From: Phocaeicola_A sp036804505 | GTDB lineage: Bacteria; Bacteroidota; Bacteroidia; Bacteroidales; Bacteroidaceae | Reading direction: 5' to 3' | DNA length: 64,000 nt | NCBI GenBank assembly: GCA_036804505.1 | Contig: DAIRSI010000004.1 | Location: forward strand, 110,577-174,576 | Shown here: positions 26,808 through 35,298 of the stretch, one piece after another | Position numbering within the stretch: position 1 is the stretch's first letter | Layout of the letters: each line of letters opens with the position of its first letter | Position numbers and translations under genes: made by a program | The notes under the pieces: generated by a model | Database searches by the model: none | The model's input: only the letters and a program-made list of their open reading frames with translations | Told to the model about the DNA's origin: nothing

Positions 26808-27878
26808 ATGAAAAAGCATAATTTCAATGCCGGACCATCAATTTTACCACGCGAGGTTATTGAACAGACTGCGCAAGCTGTTTTAGATTTTAATGGCTCA
26901 GGTCTTTCCATTTTGGAAATTAGTCACCGTGCCAAAGATTTTCAACCTGTTGTTGACGAAGCTGAAGCTTTGTTTAAAGAAATTCTTGACATCCCGGAAG
27001 GATACTCAGTTCTCTTCCTCGGAGGAGGTGCCAGCTTGGAATTCTGTATGGTTCCATATAATTTTCTTGAAAAGAAGGCTGCTTATCTGAATACGGGTAC
27101 ATGGGCAAAGAAAGCCCTGAAAGAGGCAAAAAACTTTGGTGAAGTTGTTGAAGTAGCATCTTCTGCCGACAGTAACTTTTCTTTCATCCCTAAGGATTTT
27201 ACAATTCCTACTGATGCGGATTATTTTCATATCACTACCAACAACACCATCTTCGGTACAGAAATCCGCAGAGAACTTGATTCTCCGGTTCCTATGGTAG
27301 CCGATATGTCTTCTGATATTTTCTCTCGTCCTGTAGACGTCTCAAAATATATCTGTATTTATGGCGGTGCACAAAAGAATCTGGCTCCTGCAGGTTTGAC
27401 GTTTGTCATTGTAAAGAATGATGCAGTGGGCAAAGTTTCACGTACCATCCCTACTATGTTGAATTATCAGACTCATATCGATGGAGGTTCTATGTTCAAT
27501 ACACCTCCTGTATTGCCTATTTATTCTGCTATGCTGACTCTTCGTTGGATCAAAGCTCACGGAGGAGTCAAAGGTATGGCAGCCAATGCAAAGGAACGTG
27601 CTGATATGCTTTATTCTGAAATTGATCGTAACAAATTGTTCCGTGGTACTGTTACTTGCGAGGGTGACCGTTCTTATATGAATATTTGTTTCGTCATGAA
27701 GGATGAATACAAAGATTTGGAAGCAGATTTCTTGAAGTTTGCTATAGATCATGGAATGGTAGGAATTAAGGGCCATCGCTCGGTAGGAGGTTTCAGGGCT
27801 TCGTGCTACAATGCGATGCCTAAGGAAAGTGTCCAGGCCTTGATAGACTGCATGAAAGAATTTGAAAAAAATCATTAA
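26808..27878 (+). CDS. serC: phosphoserine aminotransferase
   Basis: 356-residue class V PLP aminotransferase that converts 3-phosphohydroxypyruvate and glutamate to phosphoserine, and also serves pyridoxal phosphate synthesis in some bacteria. The N-terminus HNFNAGPSILP and the PLP lysine in IYGGAQKNLAPAGLT are characteristic; the C-terminal GIKGHRSVGGFRAS binds the phosphate. Length is standard. It is followed by serA 58 bp downstream with a hairpin between, so the two form a serine-synthesis unit. Confidence 0.96.
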   Translation: MKKHNFNAGPSILPREVIEQTAQAVLDFNGSGLSILEISHRAKDFQPVVDEAEALFKEILDIPEGYSVLFLGGGASLEFCMVPYNFLEKKAAYLNTGTWAKKALKEAKNFGEVVEVASSADSNFSFIPKDFTIPTDADYFHITTNNTIFGTEIRRELDSPVPMVADMSSDIFSRPVDVSKYICIYGGAQKNLAPAGLTFVIVKNDAVGKVSRTIPTMLNYQTHIDGGSMFNTPPVLPIYSAMLTLRWIKAHGGVKGMAANAKERADMLYSEIDRNKLFRGTVTCEGDRSYMNICFVMKDEYKDLEADFLKFAIDHGMVGIKGHRSVGGFRASCYNAMPKESVQALIDCMKEFEKNH

Positions 27879-27887
27879 TAAACAATC

Positions 27888-27917
27888 AATCAAGGCGTGC
27901 TTCGGTACGCCTTGATT
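27888..27917 (+). terminator. UUCG-capped hairpin between serC and serA
   Basis: AATCAAGGCGTGC (27888-27900) pairs with GTACGCCTTGATT (27905-27917) around a TTCG tetraloop. The stem is 13 bp with one G-T pair. The following sequence AGTTTTAAAACC is only weakly T-rich. It may reduce readthrough or protect the serC message rather than end transcription fully. Confidence 0.6.
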
Positions 27918-27936
27918 AGTTTTAAAACCTTTTGTT

Positions 27937-28857
27937 ATGAAAGTATTAATTGCAACAGACAAACCGTTTGCAAAGATTGCTGTCGACGGTATTCGTAAAG
28001 AAGTGGAAGCTGCCGGTTATGAATTGGCAGTCTTGGAAAAATATGGTGAAAAAGCTAAATTACTGGAAGCAGTTAAGGATGCCAATGCAATAATAATCCG
28101 TAGTGATATTATTGACAATGATGTATTCGAGGCTGCCAAGGATTTGAAGATTGTAGTTCGTGCCGGTGCCGGTTATGACAATGTGGACCTTGCAGCAGCT
28201 ACTGCACATAATGTTTGTGTCATGAATACTCCGGGGCAGAATTCCAATGCTGTTGCCGAATTGGCTTTTGGCTTGTTGGTTTTTGCCGTTCGTAATTTCT
28301 ATAATGGTACATCCGGAACCGAATTGAAAGGAAAGAAACTGGGAATTTTGGCCTATGGAAATGTAGGTCGTAATGTAGCCCGAGTTGCCAAAGGGTTCGG
28401 AATGGATATTTTTGCTTTTGATGCATATTGTCCGAAAGAGGCTATTGAAAAAGATGGAGTTACAGCCGTTGCTTCTACTGAAGATTTATTCAAAACTTGT
28501 GATATCGTTTCTCTCCATATTCCGGCAACTGCTGAAACCAAAAACTCAATTAATTTTGAGTTGCTGAGCAAGATGGGAAAGAATGCCATTTTGTTGAATA
28601 CGGCTCGTAAAGAAGTCATCAACGAAGCAGAATTAATCAAGTTGATGGAAGAACGTACAGATTTCAAATATATCACAGACATCATGCCTGTTGCCAATGA
28701 AGAATTTGCAACCAAGTTCCCCGGACGTTATTTCTCAACTCCGAAGAAAATGGGTGCTCAGACTGCTGAAGCAAATATTAATGCCGGCATTGCTGCTGCC
28801 AAGCAGATTGTTGGTTTCTTCAAGGATGGATGTGAAAAATTCCGTGTTAATAAATAA
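27937..28857 (+). CDS. serA: D-3-phosphoglycerate dehydrogenase, short form
   Basis: 306 residues, the compact form without ACT or ASB regulatory domains. It oxidises 3-phosphoglycerate to 3-phosphohydroxypyruvate, the first step of serine synthesis. The NAD fold has LAYGNVGRNVARV, the substrate Arg is Arg224 in NTARKEV, and RAGAGYDNVD is conserved. Where most family members have the catalytic His (P-H-x-G), this protein has STPKKMGAQT, with Lys270/Lys271 in its place. This lysine type is known from Entamoeba and Bacteroides enzymes. It lies 11 bp before the DUF1015 gene. Confidence 0.93.
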   Translation: MKVLIATDKPFAKIAVDGIRKEVEAAGYELAVLEKYGEKAKLLEAVKDANAIIIRSDIIDNDVFEAAKDLKIVVRAGAGYDNVDLAAATAHNVCVMNTPGQNSNAVAELAFGLLVFAVRNFYNGTSGTELKGKKLGILAYGNVGRNVARVAKGFGMDIFAFDAYCPKEAIEKDGVTAVASTEDLFKTCDIVSLHIPATAETKNSINFELLSKMGKNAILLNTARKEVINEAELIKLMEERTDFKYITDIMPVANEEFATKFPGRYFSTPKKMGAQTAEANINAGIAAAKQIVGFFKDGCEKFRVNK

Positions 28858-28868
28858 AATATCCGTTT

Positions 28869-30116
28869 ATGGCTGTTATTAAACCATTTAAAGGTATCAG
28901 ACCACCACAAGACTTAGTGGAAAAGGTTGAGTCTCGTCCTTACGATGTGCTGAATTCTGAAGAAGCCCGTGCTGAAGCTGCCGGTAATGAGAAATCACTC
29001 TATCACATCATTAAGCCGGAAATTGATTTTCCTGTCGGAACCAGTGAACATGACCCTCGGGTTTATGAAAAGGCTGCAGAGAACTTCAAAATGTTTCAGG
29101 AAAAAGGATGGTTGGTACAAGACTCCAAAGAACAGTACTACATATATGCTCAGACCATGAATGGCAAGACTCAATTTGGTCTTGTAGTTTGTGCATACGT
29201 AGAGGATTATTTGAAAGGGGTGATTAAAAAGCATGAGCTGACCCGTCGTGACAAGGAAGAGGATAGAATGAAACATGTGCGTGTCAATAACGCAAACATC
29301 GAACCTGTCTTTTTTGCCTATCCCGATGATGCCAAACTTGATGCTATTGTAGCCCGATATGCCGCTTCAAAGCCAGTGTATGACTTTATAGCTCCGATTG
29401 ACGGATTCCGTCATCAATTCTGGATAATAGACCAGGAAGCTGACATTAAGGATATTACTGCTGAGTTCGCCAAGATGCCATCCCTTTATATTGCAGACGG
29501 TCATCATCGTTCGGCTGCTGCTGCATTGGTAGGAGCGGAAAAGGCTCGTCTGAACCCGAATCATCGCGGAGATGAGGAATACAACTATTTCATGGCTGTA
29601 TGTTTCCCTGCCAATCAGTTGACTATTATCGATTACAATCGTGTAGTAAAGGATTTGAACGGATTGAGTTCTGCAGAATTTCTTGATAAAGTGGAAAAAT
29701 ATTTCACGGTTGAGAAAAAAGGTAATGAAATATACAAGCCGAATAAGCTGCATAACTTTTCCTTGTATCTGGATGGTGAATGGTATAGTCTGACTGCAAA
29801 GCCGGGCACTTACAATGACAGTGATCCGATAGGTGTACTTGATGTTACAATTTCATCTAGTCATATTTTGGACGAAATATTAGGAATCAAGGATCTGCGT
29901 TCCGATAAACGAATTGATTTTGTTGGCGGAATCCGTGGTCTCGGTGAACTGAAGAAACGTGTGGACAGTGGTGAGATGAAAGTTGCTTTGGCTTTATATC
30001 CTGTAAGCATGAAACAGCTGATGGATATAGCTGACAGTGGCAACATCATGCCTCCGAAAACAACATGGTTTGAGCCTAAACTTCGTTCCGGTTTGGTTAT
30101 TCACAAACTTGTCTGA
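28869..30116 (+). CDS. DUF1015 family protein
   Basis: 415 residues of the DUF1015 family (often called SpoOJ/ParA-associated or HTH-containing, but without assigned activity). Typical stretches are FKGIRPPQDLVEKVESRPYDV at the N-terminus (split here at the family's conserved PYD) and YIADGHHRSAAAALV mid-protein, where paired histidines suggest a metal or active site. The gene follows serA by 11 bp, an arrangement I recall as common in Bacteroidales, hinting at a role in serine or phosphoserine metabolism. No reaction is established. Confidence 0.8.
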   Translation: MAVIKPFKGIRPPQDLVEKVESRPYDVLNSEEARAEAAGNEKSLYHIIKPEIDFPVGTSEHDPRVYEKAAENFKMFQEKGWLVQDSKEQYYIYAQTMNGKTQFGLVVCAYVEDYLKGVIKKHELTRRDKEEDRMKHVRVNNANIEPVFFAYPDDAKLDAIVARYAASKPVYDFIAPIDGFRHQFWIIDQEADIKDITAEFAKMPSLYIADGHHRSAAAALVGAEKARLNPNHRGDEEYNYFMAVCFPANQLTIIDYNRVVKDLNGLSSAEFLDKVEKYFTVEKKGNEIYKPNKLHNFSLYLDGEWYSLTAKPGTYNDSDPIGVLDVTISSSHILDEILGIKDLRSDKRIDFVGGIRGLGELKKRVDSGEMKVALALYPVSMKQLMDIADSGNIMPPKTTWFEPKLRSGLVIHKLV

Positions 30117-30140
30117 AATATATAAATCTATAAACTATAT

Positions 30141-30181
30141 CCCGGTTATGTTTTTACGTAATCGGGATTTTTTATATTTTT
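30141..30181 (+). terminator. terminator of the ser operon, overlapping the yigZ promoter
   Basis: CCCGGTTATG (30141-30150) pairs with CGTAATCGGG (30157-30166) with two G-T pairs, followed by a long T-rich tract. The tract contains the -7 element of the next gene. Confidence 0.75.
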
Positions 30182-30182
30182 G
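30175..30182 (+). promoter_or_regulatory. -7 promoter element of yigZ, immediately before the start codon
   Basis: TATTTTTG matches TAnnTTTG and ends 5 nt before the ATG at 30188, predicting a leaderless transcript. Confidence 0.55.
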
Positions 30183-30187
30183 CACGT

Positions 30188-30787
30188 ATGGAAGATTTGT
30201 ATAAAACGATTGAACATATTTCAGAAGCAATATATACGGAAAAGCGGAGCAAGTTTCTTGCCTTTGCCATTCCCATACACAGTGTTGACGAAGTGAAGGG
30301 AATTCTTGCAGACTATCAGAAAAAATATTATGATGCGAGGCATGTTTGCTATGCTTATATGTTGGGACATAAACGGGACGTCTTCCGTGCTAATGATAAC
30401 GGTGAACCGAGTGGAACGGCTGGAAAACCAATCTTGGGACAGATTAACAGCAACGACATTACTGATGTGCTGGTTATCGTAGTCCGTTATTTCGGAGGAA
30501 TCAAGTTGGGAACCAGCGGACTCATTGTTGCCTATCGAACTGCGGCTGCTGCAGCTATTGAAAAAGCGGATATTATTGAAAAGACAGTGGATGGTGATAT
30601 CCATATCATGTTTGAATATCCTTACCTCAATGATGTGATGAGAATCGTCAAGGAAGAAAATCCGGAAATCATTTCACAAACGTATGATATGGATTGTACC
30701 ATGTCACTTAGAATCCGCTTATCATTATTGTCAAAGCTCCGTAACCGTCTGGAGAAAGTGGAAACTTTGAAATTTGTAGATAACTAG
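30188..30787 (+). CDS. yigZ: YigZ/IMPACT family protein
   Basis: 199 residues. The N-terminal IMPACT/UPF0029 domain (about 15-120) shows the family motifs FLAFAIPI, YDARHVCYAYMLG, DNGEPSGTAGKPIL and VVRYFGGIKLGTSGLI. A second ferredoxin-like domain (about 135-195) completes the YigZ architecture. The family binds nucleic acid or ribosomes, and eukaryotic IMPACT modulates GCN2; bacterial function is unsettled. Its stop codon shares a CTAG with the converging uvrB stop. Confidence 0.9.
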   Translation: MEDLYKTIEHISEAIYTEKRSKFLAFAIPIHSVDEVKGILADYQKKYYDARHVCYAYMLGHKRDVFRANDNGEPSGTAGKPILGQINSNDITDVLVIVVRYFGGIKLGTSGLIVAYRTAAAAAIEKADIIEKTVDGDIHIMFEYPYLNDVMRIVKEENPEIISQTYDMDCTMSLRIRLSLLSKLRNRLEKVETLKFVDN

Positions 30788-32805
30788 TCTTTTTTTTCTG
30801 GCAATAACTCTTGCAGTTTCAGCAGTTCATCACGATATTGTGCAGCTTCGATGAAATCAAGCTTTTTAGCAGCTTCCTGCATTTGTCTTCTTGTCCTGTC
30901 AATAGCTTTTTCCAGCTGACTGCGAGTCATGTATTGAACTACAGGATCAGCGGCAATATTCTTTGTAGGTTCCACATAGGCGCCTTTTTCAATAATTGCA
31001 TCTTCGGGCTTGCCGCTGAGGAATGTGAGATTTCTTGCTTTTTCTATTTGTTTGGGAGTAATTCCATGCGCCTGATTATAAGCTATCTGTTTTTCTCTCC
31101 GTCGGTTTGTCTCGTCAATGGTTTTCTGCATACTGTCAGTTATTTTATCAGCATACATGATTACTTTCCCGTTCACATTTCGGGCAGCACGACCTGCCGT
31201 TTGTGTCAGGGAACGATGGCTTCTCAGAAACCCTTCCTTATCAGCATCAAGGATGGCAACTAAAGAAACTTCCGGAAGATCCAGACCTTCACGAAGAAGA
31301 TTTACCCCGATAAGTACATCATAGATTCCTTGTCTCAGATCGTCCATGATTTTCACGCGTTCCAATGTGTCAACATCACTGTGGATATAGTTGCAGTTAA
31401 TGCATTTGTCAGCCAGATAGGCAGTTAGTTCTTCTGCCATTCTTTTTGTCAGTGTGGTAACTAAAGTTCTCTCGTGCACTTCTATCCTCAGTTGGATTTC
31501 CTCCATCAAATCATCAATTTGATTAATGCTTGGACGGACTTCTATATCAGGATCCAGAAGTCCGGTAGGACGAATTACCTGTTCGGCAACAATACCTTCA
31601 CTTCTGTTGAGTTCGTAATCAGCCGGAGTAGCGCTCACATAGATTGTCTGCGGAGTCAGCTCTTCGAATTCTTCGAAGGTCAAAGGACGATTGTCCATTG
31701 CTGCCGGAAGTCTGAAACCATATTCCACCAGGTTGATTTTTCTGGCCCTGTCTCCGCCATACATTGCGTGAATTTGCGGTACAGTGACATGACTTTCATC
31801 GATAACCAAAAGAAAATCTTTCGGAAAGAAATCCAGCAGGCAGTAGGGACGGGTTCCGGCTTCCCTTCCGTCGAAGTATCTGGAATAGTTCTCGATTCCC
31901 GAACAGTGTCCGAGTTCGCGCATCATTTCCATATCATATGTTACCCTTTCGTGTAGTCTGCTGGCTTCAAAAGTCTTTCCTTCAGACTCAAAGAATGCTA
32001 CTTGTTTGGTCAGGTCATCTTCAATCTGATGAATGGCGCGAAGCGTACTTTCCTTGGTCGTCATGAAAAGATTGGCCGGATATATCTTATATTCATCAAA
32101 TTCCAAAAGCCTTGTCCCTGATATTGGGTCAACTTCCTCTATGGCGTCTATTTCATCATCCCAAAATGAAACCCGCAGCAAGTTGTCGGCGTAAGCCAGA
32201 TAGATATCGACCGTATCTCCCTTTACCCTGAAATTACCGCGGTTCAAATCCAGGTCGTTACGGGTATATAGGCTGTCGACAAGTCTTCTTAAAAAGACAT
32301 TTCTGTCCAGCATGTTTCCTTTTTTTATTTCGATGACGTTTTCATAGAAATCGGAAGGGTTCCCCATTCCATATATGCAAGATACCGACGAAACCACAAC
32401 TACATCTTTCCTTCCTGAAAGCAGGGCTGAAGTGGCTGCAAGTCTTAGTTTATCAATTTCATCGTTGATAGCCAGATCCTTTTCTATATAAGTATCTGAT
32501 GAAGGTAAATAAGCTTCCGGCTGGTAGTAGTCATAGTAGGACACGTAATATTCTACTGCATTATTGGGAAAGAACGATTTGAATTCTCCATACAGTTGGG
32601 CAGCCAATGTCTTGTTATGACTGAGAATCAAGGTTGGCTTATTCACATTCTTGATGACATTGGCTATCGTAAAAGTCTTTCCGGAACCAGTTACTCCCAG
32701 TAATGTTTGGGCAGGTATTCCTTCTTGAATACCGTCTGTCAACTGAGCGATTGCTTCCGGTTGGTCACCTGTAGGCTTGTATTTGGATATAAGTTCGAAT
32801 TCCAT
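30784..32805 (-). CDS. uvrB: excinuclease ABC subunit B
   Basis: 673 residues from ATG 32805, which gives the standard N-terminus FELISKYKPTGDQPEAI. Walker A is GVTGSGKT, the damage-probing beta-hairpin follows in EYYVSYYDYYQPEAY, and helicase motifs (DESHVTVPQ, LREGLDLPEVS, TQTAGRAARN) are complete. The C-terminal UVR domain (about 630-668), which contacts UvrC, is present. It verifies DNA damage after UvrA loading. uvrA lies about 4.4 kb away on the other strand. Confidence 0.97.
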   Translation of the reverse strand: MEFELISKYKPTGDQPEAIAQLTDGIQEGIPAQTLLGVTGSGKTFTIANVIKNVNKPTLILSHNKTLAAQLYGEFKSFFPNNAVEYYVSYYDYYQPEAYLPSSDTYIEKDLAINDEIDKLRLAATSALLSGRKDVVVVSSVSCIYGMGNPSDFYENVIEIKKGNMLDRNVFLRRLVDSLYTRNDLDLNRGNFRVKGDTVDIYLAYADNLLRVSFWDDEIDAIEEVDPISGTRLLEFDEYKIYPANLFMTTKESTLRAIHQIEDDLTKQVAFFESEGKTFEASRLHERVTYDMEMMRELGHCSGIENYSRYFDGREAGTRPYCLLDFFPKDFLLVIDESHVTVPQIHAMYGGDRARKINLVEYGFRLPAAMDNRPLTFEEFEELTPQTIYVSATPADYELNRSEGIVAEQVIRPTGLLDPDIEVRPSINQIDDLMEEIQLRIEVHERTLVTTLTKRMAEELTAYLADKCINCNYIHSDVDTLERVKIMDDLRQGIYDVLIGVNLLREGLDLPEVSLVAILDADKEGFLRSHRSLTQTAGRAARNVNGKVIMYADKITDSMQKTIDETNRRREKQIAYNQAHGITPKQIEKARNLTFLSGKPEDAIIEKGAYVEPTKNIAADPVVQYMTRSQLEKAIDRTRRQMQEAAKKLDFIEAAQYRDELLKLQELLPEKKD

Positions 32806-32829
32806 CGTATGCGACTGATAATTGAAATG

Positions 32830-32837
32830 CAAAATTA
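32830..32837 (-). promoter_or_regulatory. -7 promoter element of uvrB
   Basis: The minus strand reads TAATTTTG, matching TAnnTTTG, 24 nt before the ATG. No SOS-box-like palindrome was recognised. Confidence 0.6.
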
Positions 32838-32920
32838 CTATTTAATTCTGATATAGTTCTATAAAAGTATCTTTTTAGATAATTAATGTTTTATTAATTG
32901 CATTATTCGCGAGAACTGAC

Positions 32921-32928
32921 TAAATTTG
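32921..32928 (+). promoter_or_regulatory. -7 promoter element of the bamD operon
   Basis: TAAATTTG matches TAnnTTTG, 17 nt before the ATG at 32946. It supports that start over the upstream TTG at 32898. Confidence 0.6.
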
Positions 32929-32945
32929 CACAATATTTTGATAAT

Positions 32946-33764
32946 ATGAAAAAAAGATTGTTTATTCCTGTCTTGGCTGTATTTTTATTGGCTTCCTGCG
33001 GAGAATACAATAAACTGGCTAAGAGTACAGATTATGAATATAAGTACGAAGCAGCAAAGGAATATTTTGCTGAAGGCTCCTTCAGTAAGTCATCTGTTCT
33101 TTTGGAAGAATTGATTACTTTTATGAAAGGGACCGATAAGGCACAGGAATCATTATATATGCTGGCAATGAGTTATTATAATGATGGTGACTATCAATCT
33201 GCTTCCACTACTTTCAATACATACGTTTCTACCTATCCACGCGGAACATACGCAGAATATGCGCGTTTTTATTCCGGTAAGGCTTTGTATCGAGATACTC
33301 CTGAAGCACGACTTGATCAGACGAGTACCTCAAATGCCATTCAAACCCTGCAGAATTTTATGGAATTCTATCCGAACAGCCAACTGAAAGGTCAGGCTCA
33401 GGAAATGATTTATGCCTTACAGGACAAACTTGTAGAGAAAGAATATATTTCTGCAAAGCAGTATTATGATATGGGTGACTACTTCGGAAATTGCGCTTAT
33501 GGAGGAAATAACTATCAAGCTGCCATCATTACAGCCCAAAATGCACTGAAGGATTATCCTTATTCCAAATACCGCGAGGATTTATCCCTCTTGGTTTTAC
33601 GCTCTAAATACAACATGGCACGCCAAAGTGTCGATACCAAGATTGCGGAACGTTTCAGGGATGCGATTGATGAATACTACGGATTCAAAAATGAATTTCC
33701 GGAAAGTAAGCATTTGAAAGAGGCTCAGAAAATATTCGATGAATCAAATAAAAAAGTAAAATAA
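32946..33764 (+). CDS. bamD: outer-membrane assembly lipoprotein BamD
   Basis: 272 residues from ATG 32946. A signal peptide ends at the lipobox LASC, followed by TPR-like helical repeats (about 30-265) of the YfiO/BamD family: YEAAKEYFAEGSFSKSSVLL, AMSYYNDGDYQSA and NAIQTLQNFMEFYPNS. It is part of the BAM complex that inserts barrel proteins into the outer membrane. It heads a short operon with the omega-like subunit and a DUF4293 protein. Confidence 0.9.
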   Translation: MKKRLFIPVLAVFLLASCGEYNKLAKSTDYEYKYEAAKEYFAEGSFSKSSVLLEELITFMKGTDKAQESLYMLAMSYYNDGDYQSASTTFNTYVSTYPRGTYAEYARFYSGKALYRDTPEARLDQTSTSNAIQTLQNFMEFYPNSQLKGQAQEMIYALQDKLVEKEYISAKQYYDMGDYFGNCAYGGNNYQAAIITAQNALKDYPYSKYREDLSLLVLRSKYNMARQSVDTKIAERFRDAIDEYYGFKNEFPESKHLKEAQKIFDESNKKVK

Positions 33765-33781
33765 CAAATATCTTTTAAATT

Positions 33782-34117
33782 ATGGATTATAAAAAATCTA
33801 ACGCACCTTCAACCACAATCACTCGTGATTTGATGGCTCTTTGTGAAGATACTGGCAATATCTATGAGACTGTTGCCATCATTGGAAAACGTTCCAACCA
33901 GATTGCAGTTGACATAAAGACGGATTTGTCTAAAAAACTTGCTGAATTCGCTTCATATAATGATAATTTGGAAGAAGTCTTTGAAAATCGTGAACAAATA
34001 GAAATATCACGTTACTACGAGAAATTACCGAAACCTACTTTGCTTGCAACTCAAGAGTATATAGAGGGTAAGGTATATCATCGTAATCCAGCTAAGGATA
34101 AAGAAAAATTATCTTGA
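33782..34117 (+). CDS. rpoZ: RNA polymerase omega/Rpb6-like subunit
   Basis: 111 residues. The core NIYETVAIIGKRSNQIAVDI matches the omega/Rpb6 fold that wraps the C-terminus of beta-prime and aids RNA polymerase assembly. The protein is longer than proteobacterial omega, as is normal in Bacteroidetes. It lies 17 bp after bamD and 1 bp before the DUF4293 gene, a conserved order in this phylum. Confidence 0.8.
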   Translation: MDYKKSNAPSTTITRDLMALCEDTGNIYETVAIIGKRSNQIAVDIKTDLSKKLAEFASYNDNLEEVFENREQIEISRYYEKLPKPTLLATQEYIEGKVYHRNPAKDKEKLS

Positions 34118-34118
34118 T

Positions 34119-34571
34119 ATGATACAGCGCATTCAATCAGTCTATTTGTTGCTGGTCGTTGGTCTGCTTATCGGATGTATTCTGTTGTCAATGGGAAGTT
34201 TTGGCATGAACGGTGCTACTTACCAGTTGATGAATTATGGAGTAAAGGATATGCAGGGCGTTCTTGTAGATAAAAGCGTATGGGCATTGGTCACTCTTTT
34301 GATTGTATCGGCCCTGATCGCTTTCAGTTCTATATTTATGTTTGTAAACCGTGTTTTCCAGATACGAATGACCATCTTTAACACGATACTTCTTTTGGGG
34401 TATTATGTAACCTTGGTAATATTTGTCATTAAGTTTGCCAAAGCAGCGGAATTTTTCACCTTAGGGTGGGGTTGTTGTTTGCCTCTGGTTTGCATGATAT
34501 TGAATTTTCTAGCCATACGAGCCATCGGAAAAGATGAATTTATGGTACGGGCAGCAGAGAGATTAAGATAA
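34119..34571 (+). CDS. DUF4293 four-helix membrane protein
   Basis: 150 residues, starting MIQRIQSVYLL, which is the hallmark N-terminus of the DUF4293 family. Four membrane helices lie at about 8-27, 60-80, 87-110 and 120-140. Function is unknown. It overlaps nothing but follows the omega subunit by 1 bp. The stop codon lies in the loop of the operon terminator. Confidence 0.85.
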   Translation: MIQRIQSVYLLLVVGLLIGCILLSMGSFGMNGATYQLMNYGVKDMQGVLVDKSVWALVTLLIVSALIAFSSIFMFVNRVFQIRMTIFNTILLLGYYVTLVIFVIKFAKAAEFFTLGWGCCLPLVCMILNFLAIRAIGKDEFMVRAAERLR

Positions 34572-34589
34572 CTTAATCTCTTTTTTTTT
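34558..34589 (+). terminator. terminator of the bamD operon
   Basis: AGAGATTAAG (34558-34567) pairs perfectly with CTTAATCTCT (34572-34581) around ATAA, followed by eight more T. The coding region ends in the loop. Confidence 0.9.
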
Positions 34590-34591
34590 GA

Positions 34592-35296
34592 TTATTTTGT
34601 AAGGTCAATCAAGTAACTGAATTTGACTATTGTGCTTGAGTTTCCCGATCGGCTGAAATAATCTTTCTTGGTTGCACCGAAAACATCTCCTAATCCGTAA
34701 TAATAACGTGCTTCCAAAGTGAAGTGTCCTAATTTTGTTGCGAATTCGAATCCTGCTCCTGCAGCAATTCCATAATCGAATTTATTATCAACGGCTTTCC
34801 CATATTGTGCTGTCACATGGTTGGGTCGGGTAGAAGCATCCCATGTTCCGCCTCCTTTTTCTTCCTTATCACTTATATACATGTTTGCCTGAGGACCAGC
34901 ATTGAGAAAAAATTGCATTCCTCGGTATTCCTTTCCCCAACTCAGATGAGCCATGAAAGGAATTTCCAAATAGTTGATGGTCCGTTGGTAAGTATTATCA
35001 TTGTCTTCAATTTTTTCTTTCCAGCCTCTTTGAGAGTAGTTGGCTTCAAGTTGAATGCTGCATAGGGTACTGAAGTACTTTTCACATGTGTAGCGTATGG
35101 TGAGACCTCCATTTAAGCCATTCAAGTTGCTTTGCTTGATTGTAGGATTAAATGAAACTTTACTCATGTTTATGCCTCCATTTATACCCACTGCCAGTCG
35201 GCTGCGAGCATCGCCCACCTGGGCCGATGTGATGGCCGGAATGAGAAGAAGGCTTGCCGCCAATAAGGAATCTCTTAATTTATGATGATTTACCAT
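34592..35296 (-). CDS. PorT-like outer-membrane beta-barrel protein
   Basis: 234 residues with a signal peptide (ending TSAQ) and an eight-strand-like barrel pattern: GINGGINMSKVSF, GGLTIRYTCEKYFS, IQLEANYSQRGW, FFLNAGPQANMYI and a terminal KFSYLIDLTK. This is the OMP_b-brl_2/PorT-like family, common in Bacteroidetes and often of unknown role. Only 2 bp separate it from the LysM protein upstream, so the two are cotranscribed and may form a cell-envelope unit. Confidence 0.8.
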   Translation of the reverse strand: MVNHHKLRDSLLAASLLLIPAITSAQVGDARSRLAVGINGGINMSKVSFNPTIKQSNLNGLNGGLTIRYTCEKYFSTLCSIQLEANYSQRGWKEKIEDNDNTYQRTINYLEIPFMAHLSWGKEYRGMQFFLNAGPQANMYISDKEEKGGGTWDASTRPNHVTAQYGKAVDNKFDYGIAAGAGFEFATKLGHFTLEARYYYGLGDVFGATKKDYFSRSGNSSTIVKFSYLIDLTK

Positions 35297-35298
35297 AC

